A stretch of 18,177 nt of DNA from Flavobacteriales bacterium (GCA_027003085.1 JALWYR010000139.1:1-18177); one strand, 5' to 3'; shown: positions 7,523-15,686, counted from the first letter of the stretch. Numbers and translations are program-made. The notes: a model not told the origin generated them from the letters alone.

Positions 7523-7783
7523 TTACTTGGCTCTTTCGATTATTTCTACAATTCTCCACCTTTTGTTTTTGCTCAAAGGACGGGTTTCCATAATGCGGAC
7601 CTTGTCCCCTATGTTGGCATCATTCTTTTCGTCATGAGCCATATATTTCTTACGGCGCAAGACGAATTTATGATATTTGGGATGCTTTACCTTTTTTACC
7701 TCGGTAACCACTACCGATTTATCCATTTTATTGGAGGTAACGATCCCCACACGTTCTTTACGTAAATTTCTTTTCTGTTCCAT
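7523..7783 (-). CDS. rpsQ: 30S ribosomal protein S17
   Basis: S17 (86 aa, OB-fold) is a primary 16S rRNA binder of the 30S body. RKERVGIVTSNKMDKSVVVT near the N-terminus and the later VKHPKYHKFVLRRKKYMAHD, then GDKVRIMETRPLSKNKRWRI, are typical. It lies 9 bp after rpmC and 1 bp before rplN, the standard rpmC-rpsQ-rplN order. No irregularity. Confidence 0.98.
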   Translation of the reverse strand: MEQKRNLRKERVGIVTSNKMDKSVVVTEVKKVKHPKYHKFVLRRKKYMAHDEKNDANIGDKVRIMETRPLSKNKRWRIVEIIERAK

Positions 7784-7792
7784 GGACTAATC

Positions 7793-7984
7793 TTATTTTA
7801 AACCCCGTGCATTTTTTTCGGTTAACAAACGGGCAATGGTTCGACGCATCCGGCGTATTTCCAGCGGGTCTTCGAGCGGTTGCACTTTGTGCAAAATGCG
7901 CAACTGCTCATATTTTTTTTTCATATTCCGGATTTGTTCCAACAAATCGGCGTCGTCCATTCGGCGTATTTCTTCCATTTTCAT
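7793..7984 (-). CDS. rpmC: 50S ribosomal protein L29
   Basis: L29 (63 aa) is a two-helix protein near the polypeptide exit tunnel and part of the docking site for trigger factor and SRP with L23. The N-terminal helix MKMEEIRRMDDADLLEQIRN and the second helical part PLEDPLEIRRMRRTIARLLT fit the family. A second in-frame ATG is at codon 3; I keep the first because it leaves just 5 bp to rplP, in line with the cluster. rpsQ follows after 9 bp. Confidence 0.97.
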   Translation of the reverse strand: MKMEEIRRMDDADLLEQIRNMKKKYEQLRILHKVQPLEDPLEIRRMRRTIARLLTEKNARGLK

Positions 7985-7989
7985 CTTGC

Positions 7990-8412
7990 TTACTTTTTAG
8001 CAATTTCGGGAGCAACAATAAATTTCGTTTTCACCGGCAATTTTTGCGCGGCCAAACGGAGTGCTTCACGGGCTACATCTTCGGGTACGCCGTCCACTTC
8101 AAAAAGTACACGGCCCGGCTTAACCACGGCGGCCCAATATTCCACATTCCCTTTACCTTTACCCATACGCACTTCCAAAGGCTTTTTGGTGATGGGTTTA
8201 TCGGGAAATATTTTAATCCACAGCTGACCCTCACGTTTCATATAACGCGTGGCCGCAACACGGGCCGCTTCGATTTGACGGGCGGTAATCCAGGAACTCT
8301 CCAAGGATTTGATACCGTACATGCCGAACGCCAAACGGTGCCCCCGTTGCGAATTGCCTTTCATGCGGCCTTTTTGCTGTTTGCGGTATTTGTATTTCTT
8401 CGGTTGTAACAT
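7990..8412 (-). CDS. rplP: 50S ribosomal protein L16
   Basis: L16 (140 aa) contacts the A-site tRNA elbow and helps organise the peptidyl transferase centre. The basic start MLQPKKYKYRKQQKGRMKGN, the middle part with RYMKREGQLWIKIFPDKPIT, and KPLEVRMGKGKGNVEYWAAV are diagnostic. It lies 16 bp after rpsC and 5 bp before rpmC, in the standard S10-operon order. Length is normal. Confidence 0.98.
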   Translation of the reverse strand: MLQPKKYKYRKQQKGRMKGNSQRGHRLAFGMYGIKSLESSWITARQIEAARVAATRYMKREGQLWIKIFPDKPITKKPLEVRMGKGKGNVEYWAAVVKPGRVLFEVDGVPEDVAREALRLAAQKLPVKTKFIVAPEIAKK

Positions 8413-8428
8413 AGCTTCTCGTATTTAT

Positions 8429-9139
8429 TTATCGACGACGTTTGCCTCGTCCGCGTTTTTTCTCGGATTGATTGAAACCTACCAGCGGATTCAAATCACG
8501 TTTCCCGTAAACCTCTCCTTTCATAATCCACACCTTCACGCCGATGCGTCCGTAGGTGGTATGGGCTTCGCGCAGGGCATAATCGATGTCGGCACGAAAA
8601 GTGGACAAAGGTACACGACCGTCCATATAGGTTTCGGTTCGTGCCATTTCGGCACCGTTCAATCTGCCCGAAATCTGCACCTTGATACCTTCGGCTTTCA
8701 TCCGCATGGTCGCACCAATGGCATTCTTAATAGCCCTACGGTAAGAAATACGATTTTCGATCTGACGGGCAATGTTTTGGGCCACCAGCGTGGCGTCCAA
8801 TTCCGGACGGCGAATTTCAAAAATGTTTACTTGTACGTCCTTGCCCGTAAGTTTTTGCAATTTGTTTTTCAATTCATCGACTTCTTTTCCGCCCTTACCG
8901 ATGATAATTCCCGGACGTTCGGTGGTAATGGTTACGGTTATCAATTTTGACGAACGGTCGATGTAGATATGCGAAATAATATTGGTTTTGGCCAGTTTGC
9001 GCACTTCTTTTTTGATAAACTCGCGGATTTTGTAATCTTCCTCGATTTTATCGGCATAATTTTTTCCGCCATACCACATGGAGTCCCATCCTTTGATGAT
9101 ACCCAAGCGGTTGCCTATCGGATTTGTCTTTTGTCCCAT
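8429..9139 (-). CDS. rpsC: 30S ribosomal protein S3
   Basis: S3 (236 aa) forms the mRNA entry pore with S4 and S5 and has helicase-related basic residues. The N-terminus MGQKTNPIGNRLGIIKGWDS is standard; a KH domain follows with the GxxG loop in GRPGIIIGKGGKEVDELKNK near residues 75-95; the C-terminal domain has AEMARTETYMDGRVPLSTFR and ARRTTYG-like REAHTTYGRIGVKVWIMKGE. The tail is basic (KKRGRGKRRR). It starts 5 bp after rplV. Confidence 0.98.
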   Translation of the reverse strand: MGQKTNPIGNRLGIIKGWDSMWYGGKNYADKIEEDYKIREFIKKEVRKLAKTNIISHIYIDRSSKLITVTITTERPGIIIGKGGKEVDELKNKLQKLTGKDVQVNIFEIRRPELDATLVAQNIARQIENRISYRRAIKNAIGATMRMKAEGIKVQISGRLNGAEMARTETYMDGRVPLSTFRADIDYALREAHTTYGRIGVKVWIMKGEVYGKRDLNPLVGFNQSEKKRGRGKRRR

Positions 9140-9144
9140 ATCAA

Positions 9145-9558
9145 TTAATTATTTTCCGATTCCATTAGTTTTTCGCCCAATTCGATGGTGATATGACTCA
9201 TACGCTTACGAATACGGTGCGCACGGCCTTGCGGTGCAGGTTGAATGCGTTTGAGCATACCCGCTTCGTCCACCTTGATTTCCTTGACAAACAATTCCAC
9301 ATCGTCCAACGAACGATCCGGATTTTTTTGTTCCCAATTGTTAATGGCGCTAACCAACAATTTTTCGATAAACGGCGCACTGGCTTTACGCGTAAAACGC
9401 AATATGGCCAAGGCCTTGTTTACTTCTTTTCCGCGAATCAAATCGGCCACCAAACGGGTTTTGCGGGCCGAAATCCGGTGATTTTTCAGCTTGGCTATCA
9501 CGCGGGATTTTTTTTCGGCCTTCAAGCGTTGGGCCATTTCATACTTTCTTCGTCCCAT
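9145..9558 (-). CDS. rplV: 50S ribosomal protein L22
   Basis: L22 (137 aa) lines the exit tunnel with an extended beta hairpin near the macrolide site. Family segments are KLKNHRISARKTRLVADLIR near residues 24-43, KASAPFIEKLLVSAINNWEQ in the middle, and the hairpin RIQPAPQGRAHRIRKRMSHI. I take the first ATG (9558-9556), 3 bp after rpsS; an alternative ATG at codon 8 would shorten it slightly. It has a modest N-terminal extension compared with the roughly 110-aa E. coli protein. Confidence 0.97.
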   Translation of the reverse strand: MGRRKYEMAQRLKAEKKSRVIAKLKNHRISARKTRLVADLIRGKEVNKALAILRFTRKASAPFIEKLLVSAINNWEQKNPDRSLDDVELFVKEIKVDEAGMLKRIQPAPQGRAHRIRKRMSHITIELGEKLMESENN

Positions 9559-9561
9559 GGC

Positions 9562-9843
9562 TTAGCGTTTTTTTCCTTTGTTTTTGGCGCCGGCATGACC
9601 GCGGAACGTACGCGTAGGCGCGAATTCTCCCAATTTATGTTCCACCATATTTTCGGTGATATATACGGGAATAAATTGCCGCCCGTTATACACCGCAATG
9701 GTTTGTCCGATAAAATCGGGTGTAATCATCGAAGCGCGCGACCAGGTTTTGATCACTTCCTTCTTACCCGATTCGATATTTTTCCGGATCTTGCGTTCCA
9801 GTTTATAATGAACGTACGGTCCTTTTTTTAACGATCTCGCCAT
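9562..9843 (-). CDS. rpsS: 30S ribosomal protein S19
   Basis: S19 (93 aa) is in the 30S head, partners S13 and takes part in an intersubunit bridge. MARSLKKGPYVHYKLERKIR at the N-terminus, TWSRASMITPDFIGQTIAVY and the C-terminal HKLGEFAPTRTFRGHAGAKN are unmistakable. It lies 3 bp after rplB and 3 bp before rplV, so rplB-rpsS-rplV are tightly packed. Length is normal. Confidence 0.99.
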   Translation of the reverse strand: MARSLKKGPYVHYKLERKIRKNIESGKKEVIKTWSRASMITPDFIGQTIAVYNGRQFIPVYITENMVEHKLGEFAPTRTFRGHAGAKNKGKKR

Positions 9844-9846
9844 AGC

Positions 9847-10671
9847 TTATTTCTTTCTACGTTCCAAAATATATTTGTTACTGTATTTTTTCTTATTACG
9901 GGTCTTATATCCTTTGGCAGGAATCCCTTTACGCGAACGCGGGTGTCCGCCCGAAGCGCGTCCTTCACCACCACCCATCGGGTGATCCACCGGGTTCATA
10001 GCCACACCACGTGTGCGCGGACGACGTCCCAACCAGCGCGAACGTCCGGCCTTTCCGGATTGCTCCAATTGATGGTCGCTATTCGATACCACGCCGATGG
10101 TAGCCATTCCGGCACCCAATACCAAACGCGTTTCACCCGAAGGCAATTTAATGACCACGTACTTGCCTTCTTTGGCCATCAATTGAGCAAAGGTTCCGGC
10201 ACTACGGGCCAATGCGGCACCCTTGCCGGGGTGCATTTCGATATTGTGAATGATGGTACCCAGCGGAATGTTCTTCATGGGCATGGCGTTACCCACTTCG
10301 GCAGGCACTTTTTCACCGCTAATGATTTTGTCTCCCGGCTTGATCTCCGAAGGAGCGATAATATAACGTTTTTCTCCGTCGGCATAAACCACCAATGCAA
10401 TGAACGCCGACCGGTTAGGGTCGTATTCGATGGTTTTGACCGTGGCGGGAATATTGAATTTATCCCGTTTGAAATCAATAATACGGTAACGGCGCTTATG
10501 ACCTCCGCCACGATAGCGTGAAGTCATCCGGCCCTTATTATTGCGACCACCGGTACTTTTCTTGGGTGCCAACAAGGATTTTTCGGGCTTGTCCGTAGTA
10601 ACGGCCGAAAAATCGTTGACAATGCGAAAGCGCTGTCCGGGCGTGGTCGGTTTGAGTTTACGTACTCCCAT
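9847..10671 (-). CDS. rplB: 50S ribosomal protein L2
   Basis: L2 (274 aa) is needed for subunit association and an active peptidyl transferase centre. The N-terminal MGVRKLKPTTPGQRFRIVND, the GGRNNKGRMTSRYRGGGHKR region, the central HNIEMHPGKGAALARSAGTF and the C-terminal NPVDHPMGGGEGRASGGHPR are all present. The last includes the conserved histidine of NPVDHP near residue 230, linked to peptidyl transferase function in E. coli. It lies 11 bp after rplW and 3 bp before rpsS. Confidence 0.99.
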   Translation of the reverse strand: MGVRKLKPTTPGQRFRIVNDFSAVTTDKPEKSLLAPKKSTGGRNNKGRMTSRYRGGGHKRRYRIIDFKRDKFNIPATVKTIEYDPNRSAFIALVVYADGEKRYIIAPSEIKPGDKIISGEKVPAEVGNAMPMKNIPLGTIIHNIEMHPGKGAALARSAGTFAQLMAKEGKYVVIKLPSGETRLVLGAGMATIGVVSNSDHQLEQSGKAGRSRWLGRRPRTRGVAMNPVDHPMGGGEGRASGGHPRSRKGIPAKGYKTRNKKKYSNKYILERRKK

Positions 10672-10682
10672 GGGTTATCGGC

Positions 10683-10970
10683 TTATTGATTAAAAAAATC
10701 TATACTTTGACCTTCTTTCAACTCCACGATGGCTTTCTTAAAGGCCCCGCGTTTGCTTTCCTGAATACCCTGTTTGGTGTATTTCAGTTTGGTTTTGGCC
10801 GGATAAATCATGGTGTTGACCTTAACCACTTCCACTCCATACATCTCTTCGACGGCTTTTTTGATTTGAATTTTGTTGGCATGCAAATCCACAATAAAGC
10901 CGTAGCGGTTAAACTTATCGGTCTGGTTCACCACCTTTTCGGTCAATATCGGTTCTTTAATAATCCCCAT
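10683..10970 (-). CDS. rplW: 50S ribosomal protein L23
   Basis: L23 (95 aa) sits at the tunnel exit and is the main ribosomal docking site for trigger factor and SRP. The start MGIIKEPILTEKVVNQTDKF, the core IQIKKAVEEMYGVEVVKVNT and the loop with MIYPAKTKLKYTKQGIQESK fit the family. It lies 7 bp after rplD and 11 bp before rplB. Length is typical. Confidence 0.97.
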   Translation of the reverse strand: MGIIKEPILTEKVVNQTDKFNRYGFIVDLHANKIQIKKAVEEMYGVEVVKVNTMIYPAKTKLKYTKQGIQESKRGAFKKAIVELKEGQSIDFFNQ

Positions 10971-10977
10971 CGTTCGT

Positions 10978-11607
10978 TTATTTTTTCAGTATCGCTTCAA
11001 TTTGCGCGACCGCCGGCTCGCTCAGAATGATATTTTCGGCATTTAAAATTGTGTAAGTATTTAAATCCGAACCTCTTACAAGCTTAACCGTCGGTAAATT
11101 GCGCGATGACAAATATACGTTATTTTTCAATTCATCCAACACGAACAAGGATTTTTCGTTGCCCACTTGCAAATTTTGCAAGATTTGAACGAACTCCTTG
11201 GTTTTGGGTGCTTCCATATCGAAGTCTTCCACCACTTTGATTTTTCCCGCTTTGGCCATATAGCTCAGGGCCGATTTACGGGCCAAGCGTTTTACTTTTT
11301 TGTTCAGTTTGAAACGGTAGCTGCGCGGACGCGGACCGAAAATACGTCCACCGCCGCGGAACAAAGGGTTTTTGATGCTACCGGCGCGAGCCGTACCCGT
11401 TCCCTTCTGACGTTTGATTTTGCGTGTACTACCGGCAACTTCACCGCGTTCCTTGGCCTTGTGGGTGCCCTGACGGCGGTTGGCCAAATATTGTTTTACA
11501 TCCAAATAAATGGCGTGTTCGTTGGGCTCGATGCCGAAAATCTCATCGGCCAATTCCACGGTTCGTCCGGTATCTTCGCCTTGTATGTTGTAAACTTTCA
11601 GTTTCAT
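10978..11607 (-). CDS. rplD: 50S ribosomal protein L4
   Basis: L4 (209 aa from the preferred start) has a globular domain on the 50S surface and a long loop into the exit tunnel. Signatures are EHAIYLDVKQYLANRRQGTH, RKIKRQKGTGTARAGSIKNP and GGGRIFGPRPRSYRFKLNKK. A GTG at 11610-11608 is directly followed by an ATG at 11607-11605; I take the ATG, because it overlaps the rplC TGA by one base (TGATG), a classic coupling arrangement. In E. coli, L4 attenuates the S10 operon through a leader before rpsJ; here only 13 bp separate fusA and rpsJ, so that mechanism has no room. Confidence 0.97.
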   Translation of the reverse strand: MKLKVYNIQGEDTGRTVELADEIFGIEPNEHAIYLDVKQYLANRRQGTHKAKERGEVAGSTRKIKRQKGTGTARAGSIKNPLFRGGGRIFGPRPRSYRFKLNKKVKRLARKSALSYMAKAGKIKVVEDFDMEAPKTKEFVQILQNLQVGNEKSLFVLDELKNNVYLSSRNLPTVKLVRGSDLNTYTILNAENIILSEPAVAQIEAILKK

Positions 11608-12227
11608 CACTTCTTGATTATTACATAGGATTTTTTATGCCCGGGAACATTGCCCTTGACAATCAACAAATTCTTTTCCGGAATGATTTTCATCACTTGC
11701 AGGTTCTGCACCGTTACCCGCTTGTTCCCCATACGGCCGGCCATACGCATGCCTTTGAACACGCGAGAAGGGTCGGCCGAAGCTCCGATGGAACCCGGTG
11801 CACGCAGACGGTTATGCTGACCGTGCGTGGCTTGGCCCACACCGCCGAAACCGTGACGTTTTACAACACCTTGAAAACCTTTCCCTTTGGATGTTCCCGT
11901 AACGTCTACATATTCGCCTTCGACGAAAACATCTTCAACGCGGATTTCGTCACCCGGTTGATATTCTTTCTCAAATCCTTGGAATTCGACTAACTTTCGT
12001 TTGGGCGTAACCCCCGCCTTGGAAAAATGTCCTTTGAGCGGTTTGGTAGTACGCTTTTCTTTCTTGTCATCGAAACCAAGTTGCAACGCTTCGTACCCGT
12101 CTTTTTCCTTGGTTCTGACTTGGGTAACATAATTGGGACCGACCTCAATCACCGTCACGGGAATATTCTTCCCGTTTTCGTCAAAAATGCTGGTCATCCC
12201 GATTTTTCTCCCTATTAATCCTGGCAT
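11607..12227 (-). CDS. rplC: 50S ribosomal protein L3
   Basis: L3 (206 aa) binds near the 3' end of 23S rRNA and reaches the peptidyl transferase centre. MPGLIGRKIGMTSIFDENGK at the N-terminus, TGTSKGKGFQGVVKRHGFGG in the middle, then THGQHNRLRAPGSIGASADP and RVFKGMRMAGRMGNKRVTVQ are diagnostic. The ATG is at 12227-12225, 21 bp after rpsJ. Its TGA stop shares a base with the rplD start codon. Confidence 0.98.
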   Translation of the reverse strand: MPGLIGRKIGMTSIFDENGKNIPVTVIEVGPNYVTQVRTKEKDGYEALQLGFDDKKEKRTTKPLKGHFSKAGVTPKRKLVEFQGFEKEYQPGDEIRVEDVFVEGEYVDVTGTSKGKGFQGVVKRHGFGGVGQATHGQHNRLRAPGSIGASADPSRVFKGMRMAGRMGNKRVTVQNLQVMKIIPEKNLLIVKGNVPGHKKSYVIIKK

Positions 12228-12248
12228 TTCGGTTAAGTTTTATACAAT

Positions 12249-12554
12249 TTAGATTTTGATTTCCACATCCACACCGCTGGGCAATTCCAGTTTCATCAGT
12301 TCGTTGATGGTTTTGCTCGACGAACCGTAAATGTCCAGCAGGCGTTTGTGCGTATTCAGTTGGAATTGTTCGCGCGACTTTTTGTTTACGTGCGGCGAAC
12401 GCAACACCGTAAAAATACGCTTCCGGGTGGGCAAAGGAATGGGACCGTTTACCACGGCTCCGGTGTCCTTGACGGTTTTAACGATTTTTTGGGCCGCCTT
12501 GTCCACCAAGTTATGATCGTATGACTTGATTTTGATACGGATTTTTTGCGCCAT
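12249..12554 (-). CDS. rpsJ: 30S ribosomal protein S10
   Basis: S10 (101 aa) is a 30S head protein that also acts as the NusE antitermination factor. KIRIKIKSYDHNLVDKAAQK at the N-terminus, GPIPLPTRKRIFTVLRSPHV in the middle, and the segment REQFQLNTHKRLLDIYGSSS are unmistakable; it ends ELPSGVDVEIKI. It follows fusA after 13 bp with no tuf gene between them and no leader long enough for an E. coli-like S10 attenuator. rplC follows after 21 bp. Confidence 0.98.
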   Translation of the reverse strand: MAQKIRIKIKSYDHNLVDKAAQKIVKTVKDTGAVVNGPIPLPTRKRIFTVLRSPHVNKKSREQFQLNTHKRLLDIYGSSSKTINELMKLELPSGVDVEIKI

Positions 12555-12567
12555 GATCTATTTTGAT

Positions 12568-14658
12568 TTATTCGTTTTCTTTTTTAACAACCTCTTCGGC
12601 TATATTGTCGGGTGCCGGTGCATAGTGCGAAAATTCCATAGACGACGTGGCACGTCCCGACGACAAAGTCCTCAGCACCGTTACGTAGCCGAACATTTCG
12701 GCCAACGGCACATGGGCTTTGATAACCTTGGCTCCCGAACGGTCGTCCATGCTCAGCACCTGACCGCGGCGGCGGTTCAAGTCGCCGATGATATCACCCA
12801 TGTTTTCTTCGGGTGTAACCACTTCCAGTTTCATAATCGGTTCCAGCAGAATGGGATTGGCCTTACGGGCAGCTTCCTTGAAGCCCAATTTGGCCGCCAA
12901 TTCGAACGAAAGCGAATCCGAATCCACAGGGTGGAACGAACCGTCTTTCAGGGTTACTTTCATACCTTCCACTTCGAATCCGGCCAAAGGCCCCGACTGC
13001 ATGGCTTCCTTGAAACCTTTTTCCACCGAAGGAATATATTCGCGCGGAATATTTCCCCCTTTGATTTCGTTGATAAACTCCAAACCGGTTTTCCCTTCCT
13101 CGGCGGGTTCAAGGGTAAAGATGATGTCGGCAAATTTACCGCGTCCACCGGTTTGTTTTTTATACACTTCACGGTGATCAACAGCCGTGGTAAGGGCTTC
13201 CTTGTATTCCACGCGCGGCTGACCCACGTTTACTTCCACTTTGAATTCCCGCTTTAACCGATCAACAATGATTTCCAAGTGCAACTCACCCATACCGGAA
13301 ATAATGGTTTGACCGGTGGTTTCGTCGGTTTTCACTTGGAACGTAGGGTCTTCTTCGGCCAATTTGGAAAGGGCCAGACCCAATTTGTCCATATCGGCCT
13401 GGGTTTTGGGCTCCACGGCAATACCGATCACCGGATCCGGGAAATCCATGGATTCCAGGATAATCGGATGTTTTTCGTCGCTCAGCGTATCGCCGGTTTT
13501 AATATCCTTGAATCCCACACCGGCACCGATGTCTCCGGCTCCGATTTGCTCGATGGGATTCTGCTTGTTGGCGTGCATCTGATAGATGCGCGAAATACGT
13601 TCCTTTTTGCCCGAACGGGTATTGAGCACCGTGGAACCGGCGTTCAGTTTACCCGAATAAACCCGGAAGTAAGCCAATCGTCCCACATACGGGTCGGTGG
13701 CGATTTTGAAGGCCAAGGCCGTAAAGGGATCGTCGTAGCTGGGCTTGCGATACACCTTTTCACCCGTGCGCGGGTCGGTGCCTTCGATGGCTTCGATATC
13801 CACCGGCGAAGGCAAGAAACGGATCACCGCATCCAAAAGTGCTTGCACCCCTTTGTTTTTGAAAGCCGAACCGGCCAACATGGGAATAATCGACATGTCG
13901 ATGGTGGCGGCACGCAGGGCGGCGATAATTTCGTCTTCGGTAATCGAATTTTCGTCTTCGAAATATTTTTCCAGCAGGTTTTCGTCGTATTCGGCAACGG
14001 CTTCGATGAGTTTGCCGCGGTATTCTTCCACCGTATCCACCAGTTCGTCGGGAATGGGCACCACTTCATAGGTCATACCCATGTCCTCTTCGTTCCAAAT
14101 GATAGCTTGTTTGGAAATCAAGTCCACCACGCCTTTGAAATCGGCTTCGTCGCCAATGGGCACTTGCAGCGGAACGGCGTTACCGCCCAACATTTCTTTC
14201 ACTTGGCGAACCACATTAAAAAAATCGGCGCCCTGACGGTCCATTTTGTTCACGAATCCTATCCGGGGCACCTTGTATTTGTCGGCCTGACGCCAAACGG
14301 TTTCCGACTGCGGCTCCACGCCATCCACGGCGCTAAACAAAGCCACCATACCGTCCAACACCCGCAGCGACCGTTCCACTTCCACCGTAAAGTCCACGTG
14401 GCCGGGCGTGTCGATGATGTTGATTTGGTATTTCTGTCCACGGTAGGGCCATTCGCAGCGCGTAGCGGCCGAGGTGATGGTAATACCGCGTTCCTTTTCC
14501 TGCTCCATCCAGTCCATCGTGGCGGCTCCTTCGTGCACTTCGCCTATTTTGTGCGAAATACCCGTATAATAGAGAATCCGCTCCGTGGTGGTGGTTTTGC
14601 CCGCATCGATGTGTGCGGCAATACCAATATTCCGAACTTTCGTTAAATCCTTAACCAT
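12568..14658 (-). CDS. fusA: Translation elongation factor G
   Basis: EF-G (696 aa, five domains) is the GTPase that drives translocation and, with RRF, recycles ribosomes. The P-loop AHIDAGKTT is at residues 15-23, switch II DTPGHVDF at 83-90 including the catalytic His87, and NKMD at 137-140; domain II follows from about 300, and the domain IV region includes the GGRGKFADIIF segment. GTPase motifs are intact. It lies 13 bp after rpsG and 13 bp before rpsJ, the str-cluster position. Bacteroidota can carry a second EF-G elsewhere; the location argues that this is the housekeeping one (inference). Confidence 0.98.
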   Translation of the reverse strand: MVKDLTKVRNIGIAAHIDAGKTTTTERILYYTGISHKIGEVHEGAATMDWMEQEKERGITITSAATRCEWPYRGQKYQINIIDTPGHVDFTVEVERSLRVLDGMVALFSAVDGVEPQSETVWRQADKYKVPRIGFVNKMDRQGADFFNVVRQVKEMLGGNAVPLQVPIGDEADFKGVVDLISKQAIIWNEEDMGMTYEVVPIPDELVDTVEEYRGKLIEAVAEYDENLLEKYFEDENSITEDEIIAALRAATIDMSIIPMLAGSAFKNKGVQALLDAVIRFLPSPVDIEAIEGTDPRTGEKVYRKPSYDDPFTALAFKIATDPYVGRLAYFRVYSGKLNAGSTVLNTRSGKKERISRIYQMHANKQNPIEQIGAGDIGAGVGFKDIKTGDTLSDEKHPIILESMDFPDPVIGIAVEPKTQADMDKLGLALSKLAEEDPTFQVKTDETTGQTIISGMGELHLEIIVDRLKREFKVEVNVGQPRVEYKEALTTAVDHREVYKKQTGGRGKFADIIFTLEPAEEGKTGLEFINEIKGGNIPREYIPSVEKGFKEAMQSGPLAGFEVEGMKVTLKDGSFHPVDSDSLSFELAAKLGFKEAARKANPILLEPIMKLEVVTPEENMGDIIGDLNRRRGQVLSMDDRSGAKVIKAHVPLAEMFGYVTVLRTLSSGRATSSMEFSHYAPAPDNIAEEVVKKENE

Positions 14659-14671
14659 GTCTTAGACAACT

Positions 14672-15148
14672 TTAAAATCTGAAATGCGAAAATGCTTTGT
14701 TGGCTTCGGCCATACGATGGGTGTCGGTTTTCTTTTTCACCGCGCCGCCTTCTTCCTTGTAGGCCGCCAAAATTTCGGCCGCCAATTTTTGCGGGAAGGT
14801 CTTTTCGTTGCGGGCGCGGGCGTATTTGATCAACCACTTCATGGCCAACGAAATCTTACGGTCGGGACGAATGGGCATGGGAATTTGGAAGGTGGCCCCA
14901 CCCACACGCCGGCTACGCACTTCCACGTGAGGCATGGCGTTTTCCAGAGCTTGTTTCCAAATATCCAATGCACTTTTTTCGTCGTCCTGTTTTTTTTGCT
15001 CCACCACGTCGAGCGCTTCGTAAAACAACTTGAAGGCCAAGGATTTTTTTCCTTCGCGCATCAGGTTATTGACAAAACGCGTTACCAAAGGGTCGTTAAA
15101 CTTAGGGTCGGGAGCGAGTATTCTTTTCTTGGGTTTACCTTTTCTCAT
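14672..15148 (-). CDS. rpsG: 30S ribosomal protein S7
   Basis: S7 (158 aa) nucleates assembly of the 30S head and lies next to the E site. The N-terminal MRKGKPKKRILAPDPKFNDP, NNLMREGKKSLAFKLFYEAL, and the core VEVRSRRVGGATFQIPMPIR are typical; the C-terminal GGAVKKKTDTHRMAEANKAF and FSHFRF complete it. It is 23 bp after rpsL and 13 bp before fusA. In E. coli, S7 represses its own operon by binding the rpsL-rpsG spacer; this spacer is far too short for that structure. Confidence 0.98.
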   Translation of the reverse strand: MRKGKPKKRILAPDPKFNDPLVTRFVNNLMREGKKSLAFKLFYEALDVVEQKKQDDEKSALDIWKQALENAMPHVEVRSRRVGGATFQIPMPIRPDRKISLAMKWLIKYARARNEKTFPQKLAAEILAAYKEEGGAVKKKTDTHRMAEANKAFSHFRF

Positions 15149-15171
15149 TTACGTCTTGTTTTTCGGGTCAA

Positions 15172-15546
15172 TTACTTCTTGGGTCGTTTGGCACCGTATT
15201 TCGAGCGGCGCTGTTTGCGCCCTTCCACACCGGCGGTGTCCAATGCACCGCGGATGATGTGATAACGAACACCGGGCAAATCTTTTACCCTTCCGCCTCT
15301 AACCAATACTATCGAGTGCTCCTGCAAGTTGTGTCCTTCACCGGGGATGTAGGCGTTCACCTCATTGCCGTTGGTCAAGCGCACACGGGCCACCTTACGC
15401 ATGGCCGAGTTGGGCTTTTTGGGCGAGGTTACATACACACGCACACATACCCCACGCTTCTGCGGACTAGCTTGCAAAGCAGCCGATTTACTCTTCTTGG
15501 TTATGGTCTTGCGGCCTTTCCTTACAAGTTGCTGAATCGTAGGCAT
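15172..15546 (-). CDS. rpsL: 30S ribosomal protein S12
   Basis: S12 (124 aa) is at the decoding centre and controls accuracy. It is the first gene of the cluster. MPTIQQLVRKGRKTITKKSK at the N-terminus, the loop TSPKKPNSAMRKVARVRL and the segment HSIVLVRGGRVKDLPGVRYH are canonical. Lys43 and Lys88, the classic sites of streptomycin-resistance mutations, are wild type, as is Asp89, the residue methylthiolated by RimO in some bacteria. A strong promoter lies 30 bp before the ATG, and the A-rich leader has no Shine-Dalgarno. Confidence 0.99.
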   Translation of the reverse strand: MPTIQQLVRKGRKTITKKSKSAALQASPQKRGVCVRVYVTSPKKPNSAMRKVARVRLTNGNEVNAYIPGEGHNLQEHSIVLVRGGRVKDLPGVRYHIIRGALDTAGVEGRKQRRSKYGAKRPKK

Positions 15547-15575
15547 AGGTTTCTTTTATGGTTTAAATTGGCGTG

Positions 15576-15606
15576 CAAATATAGGAACTTTTTTTTGTTT
15601 ATCAAA
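15576..15606 (-). promoter_or_regulatory. Bacteroidota-type promoter of the ribosomal supercluster
   Basis: On the minus strand, TTTG at 15606-15603 (-33 element) is followed after exactly 19 nt by TATATTTG at 15583-15576 (-7 element), a full match to the Bacteroidota consensus TTTG and TAnnTTTG with normal spacing. The spacer contains an A-tract of eight. Transcription should start within roughly 10 nt after the -7 box, giving a leader of only about 20-30 nt before the rpsL ATG at 15546. I found no comparable promoter inside the gene gaps downstream, so this site may drive all 31 genes (inference). Confidence 0.85.
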
Positions 15607-15686
15607 CCCTTGTGCCGCCTGTATTTTTTTGCCCCGTCCAAGACAAGTATATATATAATGTATATGTCATTATCATTATCATTTTT
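15607..15686. other. AT-rich stretch upstream of the rpsL promoter
   Basis: About 80 bp between the -33 element and the GC-rich block. It includes an alternating TA tract (from about 15648) and three consecutive CATTAT-like units (15667-15682), then TTTTT. No open frame with family resemblance. It could serve as an upstream activating or bendable region for the promoter, but that is speculation based only on composition and position. Confidence 0.4.

Noticed and set aside
13279..14646. Long plus-strand open frame of 455 aa
   Set aside because: It lies fully antisense to fusA, which has all EF-G motifs; its histidine- and phenylalanine-rich translation resembles no family.
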